A stretch of DNA of 64,000 nt from Streptomyces violaceusniger Tu 4113 (GCF_000147815.2 NC_015952.1:124001-188000); one strand, 5' to 3'. Shown: positions 16,305 to 23,764, counted from the stretch's first letter. Numbers and translations are program-made. The notes: generated by a model from the sequence alone, not told the origin.

Positions 16305-16799
16305 TCAAGTCGCCCGAAGCCACCACCGGTGCAACGCCGTCCACCAGGCCCGAATGCCCCTACCCGCTGCCCCGCACCACCGCGCCACCACGCCAAGGAC
16401 AGGACGGCGAAAGACCCCTCCAGCCACGCCGGAGAAGCCCTTCACCTTCTGCTCAGCCGGTGAAGGAGCCCACAGCTCGGGCCCGTCCTCCTCCACCGGG
16501 GCACCCTTCATCGTGATACCCACCTCATGGCCACACGACCACCGCAGCACGCGGTAGGCCCGCTCCAGGCGCCGCCCCCGCACCGCGATCTCGGCCGGTC
16601 CCGCCGCCGTACACCGCGGGCAGACCCGCTCCTGCACCTCACGCGCCTCCTCCTCGACCAGGGGCATGATGCGCATGGCTCCTGCGACCGGCGGGGCCGG
16701 GGCCCACACATTCTCGTCGCTGAAGCCGATGGGCTGGACCACCCACCGTTCCCCGCTCAGGTCGACCCGTGCACCATCCTGCCGCGGATATGTCGTCAT
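16305..16799 (-). CDS. hypothetical protein with zinc-ribbon-like middle
   Basis: A 164-residue protein. VCPRCTAAGP and WSCGHEVG near residues 58-93 give three cysteines and a histidine suitable for one zinc. The N-terminus is beta-rich (ERWVVQPIGFSDENVW) and the C-terminus basic and tryptophan-rich. It overlaps the preceding leftward gene. Confidence 0.5.
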   Translation of the reverse strand: MTTYPRQDGARVDLSGERWVVQPIGFSDENVWAPAPPVAGAMRIMPLVEEEAREVQERVCPRCTAAGPAEIAVRGRRLERAYRVLRWSCGHEVGITMKGAPVEEDGPELWAPSPAEQKVKGFSGVAGGVFRRPVLGVVARWCGAAGRGIRAWWTALHRWWLRAT

Positions 16800-16986
16800 G
16801 CCACGGGTCTACCACCTCACCGCCCGCCACGCCTTGCCTGTGCGCGATCCTCCCGGCATGCACGGCGACCAGGCACCGGATCATCGCGCGCTCGGCGCCG
16901 CTCAGCCAAGCGCACGCGGCCCTCACGTGCGGGGCCCCCAGCGAGGAGGCGTCCAGGAGGTCGTCGAACTGCCGCATCTCGTCCAT
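16639..16986 (-). CDS. small hypothetical protein with long overlap
   Basis: The first 70 residues from the ATG at 16986 look real (EMRQFDDLLDASSLGAPHVR, then ACAWLSGAERAMIRCLVAVH). The frame then runs 161 bases into the next gene with poor composition (RRSHAHHAPGRGGGA). Either the overlap is genuine or a small frameshift near 16840 hides a stop (a neighbouring frame ends at TAG near 16813). A terminator lies just upstream, so it has its own promoter or none. Confidence 0.35.
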   Translation of the reverse strand: MDEMRQFDDLLDASSLGAPHVRAACAWLSGAERAMIRCLVAVHAGRIAHRQGVAGGEVVDPWHDDISAAGWCTGRPERGTVGGPAHRLQRRECVGPGPAGRRSHAHHAPGRGGGA

Positions 16987-17000
16987 ACCCGGGCTGTAGG

Positions 17001-17030
17001 CACCGGGCCGGGAACCCCCCCGGCCCGGCA
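17001..17030 (-). terminator. strong GC-rich hairpin
   Basis: Arms CCGGGCCGGG (17003-17012) and CCCGGCCCGG (17019-17028), flanked by further pairing CA/TG, just after the stop of the deoxyribosyltransferase-like gene on the leftward strand. Confidence 0.65.
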
Positions 17031-17039
17031 CCGACTTCT

Positions 17040-17540
17040 TCACGCCGTGGCGGACAGCCTCTCGCCGACCAGGCCGAGCGCCGCGGCCACCGTTCCCTCC
17101 AGCGTCGTGCACACCGGCACGTTGTGCCGCCGCGCCACGTAGATCAGGTAGCGGTTGCGCTCCGGATTGGGGCAGTCCGGCGGGCAACCGAGCACCACGC
17201 GGCCCGTCGCCACGTCCAACCCGAACTCCACGTTGGTGGTCATCGCCGGAAGAGTGCGCAGGTCACGCGGCACCCAGAATAAGACCACGGTGGCCGCCGT
17301 GCGGGCGGCCGTCTCCCAGTCGACCTGGGTCTCGTAGCGGTCGGCGCGCTGCCCGTTGCGGGACTCGGGGCTCAGCACGCTCAGCGGCCGGTCGCCGTCC
17401 CACCGGGCGGCCAGGGCGCGGACGGCATCGGGCCGCCAGGAGGGGACGGGCGCGCTCTTGTCCGGGGTGGGACCGGCCAGGAAGACGGACGGGCCCACCG
17501 GCAGCGCTTCACGGGCCGTGACCAGGTCGACGGCGCTCAC
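17040..17540 (-). CDS. nucleoside 2-deoxyribosyltransferase-like protein
   Basis: A 166-residue protein starting at a GTG overlapping the HIT gene stop. VFLAGPTPD at residues 19-27 is the substrate-loop motif of the nucleoside deoxyribosyltransferase-like family, and NVEFGLDVATGRVVLGCP matches the catalytic-glutamate helix region (VEFG). Characterised relatives exchange or hydrolyse the N-glycosidic bond of (deoxy)nucleosides or nucleotides. Phage and plasmid versions are usually assigned to nucleotide salvage. The substrate is unknown. Pairing with a HIT hydrolase supports nucleotide metabolism. Confidence 0.65.
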   Translation of the reverse strand: MSAVDLVTAREALPVGPSVFLAGPTPDKSAPVPSWRPDAVRALAARWDGDRPLSVLSPESRNGQRADRYETQVDWETAARTAATVVLFWVPRDLRTLPAMTTNVEFGLDVATGRVVLGCPPDCPNPERNRYLIYVARRHNVPVCTTLEGTVAAALGLVGERLSATA

Positions 17541-17968
17541 GCGGCAACTCCGCTCACCGCAGCGCCGGATTCTTCCTGCTGAGGGGTCCAGGGCAGCGGC
17601 AGGCCGTCCCCCGCCTCCCGGGACAGGACATGAACATGCAGGTGGAAGACCGACTGAGTGGCCGCTTCGCCCTTGCTCGTGATGATGTTCGCGGCCGGGC
17701 GCTCGGCCATCAGCTCGGCGGCACGCCGCATCACCAGGGCGGCCACGTCCGGGTCCTCGCCGGCGTCTTCGACGTGCACGCGCGGCATGACGAGGACGTG
17801 GCTCGCGTTGACCCCGCCACTGCGGGGACGCACCGCGAGGGCATCGGGCCACTCGCGCACGATGACGGCCGGGGACGTCCCGGCGGCGATGGCACAGAAG
17901 ACACAGTTCTCCGCCTCGGTCTGCATCAGGGCAGGGGAGGGCTGGGACTTTCCGTCGTGGGGAGTCAT
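17537..17968 (-). CDS. HIT-family nucleotide hydrolase
   Basis: A 143-residue protein from the ATG at 17968. Near residue 15 it has the NCVFCAIAAG zinc-knuckle motif and near residue 107 the histidine triad HLHVHVL, the hallmark of HIT nucleotidyl hydrolases/transferases (AMP-lysine or ApnA type). Length and layout match ordinary bacterial HIT proteins. It overlaps the downstream gene (GTGA), so the two form one operon. Confidence 0.85.
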   Translation of the reverse strand: MTPHDGKSQPSPALMQTEAENCVFCAIAAGTSPAVIVREWPDALAVRPRSGGVNASHVLVMPRVHVEDAGEDPDVAALVMRRAAELMAERPAANIITSKGEAATQSVFHLHVHVLSREAGDGLPLPWTPQQEESGAAVSGVAA

Positions 17969-18072
17969 GAGCCCAGATTCACCGCCCGGCCGGGAAAAGT
18001 GAAGCACCTACGGGAAGTTGCCCGTTGCCTCTTCGACCACACCGTCTTCCGGGCTGCTGCTACCGTCGCCGG

Positions 18073-18429
18073 GTGACAGATCACGAAAGCCTGGACAACC
18101 TCCTGGGGCCCGAGTACGCCCGCGTGGCACGCGCCCGCAAGGCACTGGAGGAAGCCGTCGCAGGCACAGCGAGGATGGCGGCCGACGTCGCGGACTTCGC
18201 CCCGATGGGCACCGCCGAGCTGCCCGCGGCCGTCGCCGCGCTCGCCGCCTCCACGACGCTGGACGAGGACGAGGACGCCGCCCGCTGGGTCTCCCGCGCC
18301 TTCACCGCCCACCCCGCCGACCTGCTCAAGACCGGCATGGACGGAACCGCCTTCGGCGGCTCGGTGATGATGCTGCGCGGCGCGCTGGCCGAGCTGGACC
18401 AGGCACTCACCCAGCTCGACCCCGGCTGA
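18073..18429 (+). CDS. small helical hypothetical protein
   Basis: A 118-residue protein starting at a GTG, helical throughout (YARVARARKALEEAVAGTAR; MMLRGALAELDQALTQLD) with an acidic loop (TTLDEDEDAARW). Divergent from the HIT gene. Function unknown. Confidence 0.5.
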   Translation: MTDHESLDNLLGPEYARVARARKALEEAVAGTARMAADVADFAPMGTAELPAAVAALAASTTLDEDEDAARWVSRAFTAHPADLLKTGMDGTAFGGSVMMLRGALAELDQALTQLDPG

Positions 18430-18495
18430 ACCACACACCCCGACGTACCCCTTCGACCACGGCAGCAGCACCCCACCGGGAAGGAACCCACCCGC

Positions 18496-19224
18496 ATGCC
18501 CGCGCACGCCCAGACCTCCGCCGACGAGTCCGACACCGCCCACCTGCGCGAGGGGGCCAGCATCACCCTCGAAGAGGCCGCCCTGCACCTGTCCGCGGCG
18601 AAGGTGCTGCTGCTCCAGGTCGCCCGCGCCCTGGAGACCCCCGCGACCGCGGTGGAGCTGGCCGACGAGATCGACGCCCTGCGACGCCAGGCCACCGACC
18701 TCTCCGGCCGTTCGGAGACCTTCATGCGCCTGGCCGCGATCGTGGACGGGGACGTGAAGGTCTCCGCCACCTTCCCCAACGGCGACCCCTGGGGTACAGC
18801 AGCCCGCGGCAGCGACCGGGAGGACTTCGGCGGCCCCGCCGTCATCCCCACCACCCGCCAGCTCCTGTGGCTCGCGGACGTTGCCGCCCAGGCCGGATGC
18901 GACCAAGAGGGAGTGCGCCTGCTGCCCGGCGGATACGAGGGCGGGTCGACGACGTACCCGCAAGCCATGGCCGGGATCAACCACCGCATGTGGGAGTCCA
19001 GGGCCGCCCAGATTCGCCGGCGCCGGGAGCGGGACGCGGCCGTGGCCGTGGAAGTCCTGCGCATCACCTGCGAGCGGTGCACGGCGGGCGACGGCGAACA
19101 CTGCCGTACCAACACCGGCCGTATCAGCGAGAAGGTGCACAAGTCGCGCCAGAGCGCTGCCGAGGCCAACGTGGACGCGCGCCTGGGCTACCTCGGCGAT
19201 ACCCCGCTGGCCGTGGACGCCTGA
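18496..19224 (+). CDS. hypothetical protein with C-terminal phage-type zinc finger
   Basis: A 242-residue protein. GGAAGGA lies upstream of the ATG. The C-terminus has ITCERCTAGDGEHCRTNTGR followed by HKSRQSAAEA, a C-x2-C-x6-C-x(n)-H-x2-R arrangement found in many actinophage and plasmid proteins as a small zinc finger that binds nucleic acid or another protein. The N-terminal 100 residues are helical (LHLSAAKVLLLQVARALETP). Role unknown. Confidence 0.6.
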   Translation: MPAHAQTSADESDTAHLREGASITLEEAALHLSAAKVLLLQVARALETPATAVELADEIDALRRQATDLSGRSETFMRLAAIVDGDVKVSATFPNGDPWGTAARGSDREDFGGPAVIPTTRQLLWLADVAAQAGCDQEGVRLLPGGYEGGSTTYPQAMAGINHRMWESRAAQIRRRRERDAAVAVEVLRITCERCTAGDGEHCRTNTGRISEKVHKSRQSAAEANVDARLGYLGDTPLAVDA

Positions 19225-19248
19225 CCTCCCGCCATCGCCCTCCCCCTT

Positions 19249-20040
19249 CTACTTCTTGGGCGGCTTGATGCCGAGGGTCTTCCAGTAGTTCTCGAACCGG
19301 GCCTTGGCGATGACCGACCGGTCCGGGGTGCGCAAGACGATGCCTTCGCTCTGGCCCTTTGCTCCGTCGTCCAGGGCGACCCCAGTGCAGGGAAGGGCCC
19401 GCTCCAGCCACTGGTTCATGCCCTCGATGTCCTTCGGAAGCGAGGAGCCGTCCACAGTTCCCAGTCGCGGCACGATGGGGATGTTGTCCTGGCCCGCCAG
19501 GGCGAGCAGGGTGTTTTCGTCGGCGAAGGTCTGGCCGCCCCCTTCCCGCCAGGATGCCGCTTCCGCCTTGGTCGCGTTCAGCATGTCCTGGGGGATTTCG
19601 GCGACGTCGAATAGCCGAATTCCGATCTGTCCGCCTGCGGTGTACTGCTTGTTCGCGGCCCCGATGTTCGACCCGTATACCTCCAGGTAGTACACGCGGA
19701 TTCCGCTGGCGTGGCGTACACGCATGCCGGTAGCTGGTGGGCTGGTCAGCTCCTCGGCGAGGGTGTGCAGCGCGTCCACGATGTCCTTTCCCGGGGGAAC
19801 GGACGGCGCGACGCGGTCACCTCGGGCGTGCAGCAGATGTTCGCGGCTGCCGATGATGTAGTCGCCGTCCGCGCTGAGGATGATCCGTGTACCGGCTCCG
19901 TCGACCTGCTCGGTCAGGGTGACGGGGCCGGTGAACGGTGTCGCCTCGTCGGCGAGGCGTCCACGCTCGCCGAGGGCGTGGTAGGTGGGGATCGATGGGT
20001 ACTTGGTGAGACTGTTGATGACTTCGAGTCGGTCGAGCAT
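19249..20040 (-). CDS. RNA ligase-like nucleotidyltransferase with altered motif I
   Basis: A 263-residue protein with AAGGAG ahead of the ATG. The covalent nucleotidyltransferase motifs of the Rnl2/RNA ligase family are present in order: motif I TLTEQVDGAGTRI (residues 41-53), motif III YYLEVYGSN (117-125), motif IV SEGIVLRT (231-238) and motif V VIAKARFENYWK (243-254). In motif I the nucleophilic lysine of K-x-D-G is glutamine (Q45; codon CAG at about 19906-19908). Family members with that lysine replaced cannot form the enzyme-AMP intermediate, though some can still seal already adenylated ends. Two tRNA-like fragments lie 100-200 bases upstream on the same strand. Confidence 0.7.
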   Translation of the reverse strand: MLDRLEVINSLTKYPSIPTYHALGERGRLADEATPFTGPVTLTEQVDGAGTRIILSADGDYIIGSREHLLHARGDRVAPSVPPGKDIVDALHTLAEELTSPPATGMRVRHASGIRVYYLEVYGSNIGAANKQYTAGGQIGIRLFDVAEIPQDMLNATKAEAASWREGGGQTFADENTLLALAGQDNIPIVPRLGTVDGSSLPKDIEGMNQWLERALPCTGVALDDGAKGQSEGIVLRTPDRSVIAKARFENYWKTLGIKPPKK

Positions 20041-20143
20041 GGCGCCTTCTCCTTTTCCAGGTACGCGAAAGCCCCCTTCTCCGTATCAGGAAAATGGGGC
20101 GCGTCTGGTGTGTGGGCGGGGTGTCCGGCCAACAAGGTTGACG

Positions 20144-20184
20144 TCGGACTTGTGACCGAGGCTCTACCGTTGAGCTACATGCCT
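20144..20184 (-). tRNA. tRNA-like 5' half (acceptor, D-arm, part of anticodon arm)
   Basis: On the leftward strand the sequence runs AGGCATG, TA, GCTC-AACGGTA-GAGC: a seven-base acceptor strand, the invariant positions 8-9 and a perfect four-pair D-arm with GG in the loop. TCGGTCACAAGTCCGA follows as a defective anticodon arm (four pairs, wrong loop size). No T-arm follows. It is not a complete tRNA. Confidence 0.45.
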
Positions 20185-20189
20185 TTTTA

Positions 20190-20223
20190 CCAGCCCGACA
20201 GGATTCGAACCCGTAACATCGGT
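20190..20223 (-). tRNA. tRNA-like 3' half (T-arm and acceptor)
   Basis: On the leftward strand ACCGA, TGTT, then ACGGG-TTCGAAT-CCTGT form an anticodon 3' strand, a short variable loop and a canonical T-arm (one G-T pair), then CGGGCTG-G as acceptor and discriminator. No matching 5' half lies upstream. The 5' half at 20144-20184 follows six bases later in the reverse of the normal order. Its TCGGT pairs perfectly with ACCGA here, but the acceptor strands pair poorly (three Watson-Crick, two wobble, two mismatches). Confidence 0.45.
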
Positions 20224-20310
20224 TTTCCTGTGAAGTAACCGGCGCCTTCGCGCCGCGGAACGCTCCTGCCGCACGCGCCGCACACCAGCATCGCCGCGGC
20301 CACCGCGTCC

Positions 20311-20502
20311 ATGCGGTTTGCCGCCGCGGTGCTGGCTCGCGTCGCGGGGTTTCCGCCCGAACAGGCCCCCGAGACCCGCGGCCCCGTCGCCCTGTTCGGC
20401 TGGGACCCCGACAGCGAGTGGGACAGCACCCGGCCCCTCACCACCGCCGAGCACGACGTCATCACGCAGGCGCTGGCAGAGGCCGGGTGCACCACTGCCT
20501 GA
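20311..20502 (+). CDS. small hypothetical protein, possibly 5'-truncated
   Basis: The last 40 residues are clearly coding (VALFGWDPDSEWDSTRPLTT, then AEHDVITQALAEAG). The ATG at 20311 lacks a ribosome site, and the frame is open back to a stop at 20236, next to the tRNA-like fragment, without another start. The gene may have lost its 5' end in the rearrangement that created that junction. A strong terminator follows. Confidence 0.45.
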   Translation: MRFAAAVLARVAGFPPEQAPETRGPVALFGWDPDSEWDSTRPLTTAEHDVITQALAEAGCTTA

Positions 20503-20509
20503 CCCCGGG

Positions 20510-20551
20510 GCGGGAGGCCGGTCCCTGCTCCGGCAAGGCCCGGCCTCCCGC
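20510..20551 (+). terminator. 12-bp stem hairpin
   Basis: GCGGGAGGCCGG (20510-20521) and CCGGCCTCCCGC (20540-20551) are exact complements with an 18-base loop, eight bases after the stop of the preceding small gene. Confidence 0.7.
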
Positions 20552-20621
20552 GCACCCCGTCCGGGACAGACGCCCCGGACCTGCGAACCACCCGGCACAA
20601 GATCCAAACCAGATATCAAAA

Positions 20622-20749
20622 CAGGTGGGAACGGACCTTCCTTGCCCAGGGAGCGCCCGCGCGGTGCCGCCCTGTCTCGGGCCCGCACTGGACGTACAAG
20701 GGTCCCCACAGACCGGCTCAACGAGAGGAAAGACTTCCGTTCCCACCTG
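20622..20749. repeat. 13-bp perfect inverted repeat 102 bp apart
   Basis: CAGGTGGGAACGG (20622-20634) and CCGTTCCCACCTG (20737-20749) are exact complements, with weaker matching extending a few bases outward (AAA/TTT) and inward. The pair frames 102 bases immediately upstream of the recombinase-like gene at 20760. Arm-type binding sites, the ends of a tiny non-autonomous element, or part of an origin or att region are possible. Confidence 0.6.
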
Positions 20750-20759
20750 ATTTAGTGGT

Positions 20760-21716
20760 ATGGGTCACTGCATGAACGCTGCTCTTCCCGACCCGTGGGC
20801 CATCCGCAACGCGTGGCTGTCAGGCACCTGGACCCGCCCCGACGGCTCCCTCGTCACCGGCCGCCTGTGGGACGCCGACACCATCTACCGGTGGGAGCGC
20901 TACACCGACCACTGGATCAGCCAGCGCCTGGACGCCGGAGACCTCTGGCAGCCCACCGGCGAGACGATCCGCGAGTGGGTCAACCGCCTCATCCGCTGGG
21001 ACACCGGCCAACGCCTCGGCCCCCGCTCCCGCGCCCGCGCCGTCAGCATCATCCTGAGCTTCTACGAGCACTGCGAACAGGCCCACGGCCTCGGCCCCTT
21101 CCGCCTGCCCAAGAGATGGAAGATCGTCGGCGTCGTGGAGGAAAAGCATCCCACGGTCTACCAGCCCTGGGTCACCGACGCACTACGCACCGCAGCCGAC
21201 CAGTTCCAGGGCCTCCCCTCCTCCCCCGGCCGCGGACCCCACATGCAACACCCCTCCCGCCACCGCCTCGCCTGCTACCTCCTCCTGTGCGGCCTGCGCC
21301 CCAAACAGGCCATCCTCCTCGCCCTGGAAAACCTCCAGCCCGACCCCACCGCCAAAATCCTCCGCGCCAAGATCCCCCTCAAACACCACGCCGACGACCA
21401 AGCCACCCACAAGGGCACCCTCCCCTGGCCCCTCTGGCGCGCCATCGAAGACTTCCTCAGCATCCGCCAGCACCAGCTCCCCGCCACCGGACCCCACTTC
21501 GGCCCCGTCCTCACCACCCGCAGCGGCGCCCCCTACAAACGCGAAAACTTCCGCGAGCTGATCCGCCCCGTCGTCGCCTCCCACCCCGACCTCGCCGACA
21601 TCCAGCCCCCCGTACGCCCCGCCTGGATCTCCCGCAGCCCGTCCCCCTGGACCCACCATCGCGACGACGACCAGGACGACGACACCGGACCCCGCACCAC
21701 AGACCCCGGACACTGA
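20760..21716 (+). CDS. tyrosine-recombinase-like protein lacking catalytic residues
   Basis: A 318-residue protein. The N-terminal 100 residues have the helical SAM-like core-binding pattern (TGETIREWVNRLIRWDTGQR). The C-terminal part follows the catalytic-domain fold through HRLACYLLLCGLRPKQAILL, where the R-I arginine is retained, and KIPLKHHADDQATHKG. After that the expected H-x-x-R, H/W and tyrosine motifs are absent and the end is a low-complexity acidic tail (DDDQDDDTGPRTTD). It may have become a DNA-binding protein, or be a decayed integrase. It lies directly beside the long inverted repeat at 20622-20749 and near the tRNA-like fragments. Confidence 0.55.
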   Translation: MGHCMNAALPDPWAIRNAWLSGTWTRPDGSLVTGRLWDADTIYRWERYTDHWISQRLDAGDLWQPTGETIREWVNRLIRWDTGQRLGPRSRARAVSIILSFYEHCEQAHGLGPFRLPKRWKIVGVVEEKHPTVYQPWVTDALRTAADQFQGLPSSPGRGPHMQHPSRHRLACYLLLCGLRPKQAILLALENLQPDPTAKILRAKIPLKHHADDQATHKGTLPWPLWRAIEDFLSIRQHQLPATGPHFGPVLTTRSGAPYKRENFRELIRPVVASHPDLADIQPPVRPAWISRSPSPWTHHRDDDQDDDTGPRTTDPGH

Positions 21717-21731
21717 CCCGCGGATCTGGAC

Positions 21732-21761
21732 GGCCGCCGGTAGCCCCGTGCCCCGGCGGCC
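21732..21761. terminator. bidirectional hairpin between convergent genes
   Basis: GGCCGCCGG (21732-21740) and CCGGCGGCC (21753-21761) are exact complements with a 12-base loop, between the ends of the recombinase-like gene and the leftward gene at 21813. Confidence 0.65.
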
Positions 21762-21812
21762 GCAAGCGGAACCCCCGGCACGCCCGCTCCAGAGCGCCCG
21801 GACCCCGCGCTT

Positions 21813-22025
21813 CTAGAGCGTCACCCAGCCGCCCAAATCAGTCCCTGCCTGCCCGGTGCAGCGCCGCTGCGACCACTGGAGATCGGCTTCCTCTATCTCC
21901 AGGTCCGCCAGGGCGAACAGGTCTTCCCACTGCTGCTGCTCGCGCGTCAGCACGGGTCGCGCAGGCGATTCTGCCCGGCCCGGTACGGGTCGGGGGGTAC
22001 GTCCTGGAGTAGGTGTCAACTGCAT
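21813..22025 (-). CDS. small acidic hypothetical protein
   Basis: A 70-residue protein from an ATG with GAGAGGAG nine bases upstream. After a proline-rich start it has a helical acidic segment (QQWEDLFALADLEIEEADLQ) and a C-terminus with one cysteine. Function unknown. Confidence 0.5.
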   Translation of the reverse strand: MQLTPTPGRTPRPVPGRAESPARPVLTREQQQWEDLFALADLEIEEADLQWSQRRCTGQAGTDLGGWVTL

Positions 22026-22222
22026 GCTGCGGCTCCTCTCACGGCCAGGCGGAACCGGAGAGTATCCGGGGCCGTACATGCCTGAACATCCCCCGGACGA
22101 ACCCGGTGCGGGACCGGGGCCTCCCCGACAGGCCACTGGCCGCTGCTCCGCTGCATCTGTGTGCAATTGCACGACTCCCCAAACCCGCCCCAACCCCTCC
22201 GGCCTGCCCCTACCTTGACCGC

Positions 22223-22600
22223 ATGACCCACGATGGCGACGTGCTAGCCCGGCACGCGATTCCCGGTACCTTTCGCGCCCACAAGATCCGCTCAACCGAC
22301 CTGCCCGACTGGTTCAAGGAGAAGATCGAAGCCACCGAGGAGACCCGGCCCACGGACTTCTGCCTCCACCTGTACTCCGGCCCCCAAACCATCGTGCGGC
22401 GCGTCGAGAGCCCCCAGGAGGCGATGTGTACCGGCTGCCACGGGGACACCCCCGCGACACGGGCCTGCGCGCTGTGCAGGACAAAGATGGCAGCCGACCT
22501 GTCGGAGTGGGACATCAACGACCGCGAGATTCCTCTTGCCGGCGGCGGCCTGCTGATGCGGTTCTCCGCCGCCCGCTGCCCAGCGTGCTCGATCCCCTGA
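22223..22600 (+). CDS. hypothetical protein with CxxC pairs
   Basis: A 125-residue protein. AMCTGCHGDTPATRACALCR near residues 67-86 gives two C-x-x-C pairs consistent with a zinc ribbon; a further C-x-x-C is near the end (ARCPACS). No ribosome site precedes the ATG, so translation may be leaderless. The first of several zinc-binding small genes in this stretch. Confidence 0.5.
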   Translation: MTHDGDVLARHAIPGTFRAHKIRSTDLPDWFKEKIEATEETRPTDFCLHLYSGPQTIVRRVESPQEAMCTGCHGDTPATRACALCRTKMAADLSEWDINDREIPLAGGGLLMRFSAARCPACSIP

Positions 22601-22684
22601 TCGGAGCTGGTGTACGCATCGAGGGCCTGTATACGGCCGTACGGTTGCGTGTGCAGCAACGCGAGGAAGACGAGGAGCAGGCCA

Positions 22685-22852
22685 GTGAGCGACGGCGCGA
22701 TCTTCCGGCACCGGGACCCGGCCGACCCGTACTGCTACGACGAGCTGTATATCGCCGAGGTGAACACTTGCCGGGTTGAAGTCGCCCACGAGGGAGCTGT
22801 GATGACCACGCCCGCCATCCGCACCGGCCTCATCGACGGAGGCGCCCAGTGA
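22685..22852 (+). CDS. small hypothetical protein
   Basis: A 55-residue protein from a GTG with GAGGAG eight bases upstream (RHRDPADPYCYDELYIAEVN). Its stop overlaps the GTG of the next gene. Function unknown. Confidence 0.45.
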   Translation: MSDGAIFRHRDPADPYCYDELYIAEVNTCRVEVAHEGAVMTTPAIRTGLIDGGAQ

Positions 22853-23277
22853 GCGGCGTGCCCCGGGAAGAGAGCCATCCGTACTTCGTCTGCCCGTCGT
22901 GCGGGATCGTCGGCGAGCCGGACTCCGTCGAGTACGCCCTCAGCCCGGACAGAGAACACGTCGACTGGACCGCGGCCATGAAGGTGAGCTGTGGCTCCTG
23001 CCGCAGCTACACCGAGATCACCCAGACCGACGCCGTAGCCCGCGACTCGGAGCACCGCTGCCTGCGCTGCGGTCACACCACCGCCTGCCCGGTCCGCGCG
23101 GACCGGGTCAACTGCTGGGGCTGCGGCCTCAACCAGCCCGGCCCCGCCTCCGCCGGCGCCCGCGCCGATTACCTGCGCGACGTCGAGCGCGCTGCCGACC
23201 AGTGGGCCGCCGCCCGGGTCCGGGTCGCCAAAGACGACGCCCGCGAGCGCGGAACCCTGCCCTGGTGGACCTCATGA
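22849..23277 (+). CDS. multi-zinc-ribbon hypothetical protein
   Basis: A 142-residue protein with four cysteine pairs: FVCPSCGIVG, VSCGSCRSY, HRCLRCGHTTACPV and VNCWGCGLN, enough for two zinc ribbons. The C-terminus is helical and charged. Such proteins often mediate protein or nucleic-acid contacts. Coupled to genes on both sides by four-base overlaps. Confidence 0.55.
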   Translation: MSGVPREESHPYFVCPSCGIVGEPDSVEYALSPDREHVDWTAAMKVSCGSCRSYTEITQTDAVARDSEHRCLRCGHTTACPVRADRVNCWGCGLNQPGPASAGARADYLRDVERAADQWAAARVRVAKDDARERGTLPWWTS

Positions 23278-23399
23278 GCGCACCCACGGCGACGGTGGAG
23301 GCCCACCGGGTGAACGAGCAGTTCCCCGACCTCGGCCTCAGGGGTGGCGTCCGGCTGACGCAGGACGAGGTCGGTCACGGACGCCACTCCTCGCGGTAG
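23274..23399 (+). CDS. possible 41-residue protein
   Basis: The ATG overlaps the preceding stop (ATGA) and the frame is open for 41 residues (VNEQFPDLGLRGGVRLTQDE). It overlaps the 3' end of the convergent DUF6221 gene by 25 bases. The coupling supports it; its size and overlap argue for caution. Confidence 0.3.
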   Translation: MSAPTATVEAHRVNEQFPDLGLRGGVRLTQDEVGHGRHSSR

Positions 23400-23764
23400 T
23401 CCGGGTGGCCGTCGTACACGGCGGCGAGTACTCGCACGGTGAAGTGCAGGACCGAATGTCTCGGATTGTTCGGCCCGCAGCGCTCGAACTCGTCTACCAG
23501 CACCCGCTTGGCCTCGACCTCGGCGAGGACGCGGGCCGGGTCGTGGCGAATGATGTGGGCCCGCTCTCGCGGCCACGCGTACTTCACCCGAGGCACGCCG
23601 TTCGTGTCCCAGACCCCAGTATCACTCTTAGGGCTGGGAACCCAGCGCGGTGCAGACTCCCCATGCCGGATGGCGGCCACGACGCTGACTCCGAGCACCA
23701 GTCGCACCGCTGCGAAGTCCTCGTCCAGCCGAGCACGCATGAACATCAACAGGTCTTGAGGCAT
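23375..23764 (-). CDS. DUF6221-family protein
   Basis: A 129-residue protein from the ATG at 23764. The start (DLLMFMRARLDEDFAAVR) and the blocks HIIRHDPARVLAEVEAKR and YDGHPDYREEWRP are those of a short Streptomyces family (DUF6221) of unknown function that is abundant on actinobacterial accessory DNA. Upstream residues up to 23872 are open but have no ribosome site. Confidence 0.7.
   Translation of the reverse strand: MPQDLLMFMRARLDEDFAAVRLVLGVSVVAAIRHGESAPRWVPSPKSDTGVWDTNGVPRVKYAWPRERAHIIRHDPARVLAEVEAKRVLVDEFERCGPNNPRHSVLHFTVRVLAAVYDGHPDYREEWRP

Noticed and set aside
20144..20223. Calling a complete functional permuted tRNA
   Set aside because: The acceptor strands of the two halves pair badly and the anticodon loop cannot be defined, so only fragments are annotated.
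20187..20312. A 41-residue leftward zinc-ribbon-like frame (VCGACGRSVPRREGAGYF)
   Set aside because: No ribosome site, its C-terminus reads through the tRNA-like T-arm, and it overlaps a better-supported rightward gene; possibly a broken gene fused to the fragment.
22590..22779. A rightward frame (IGAGVRIEGLYTAVRLRVQQ) between two small genes
   Set aside because: Briefly protein-like but no start or ribosome site, and it turns arginine-rich inside the next gene.
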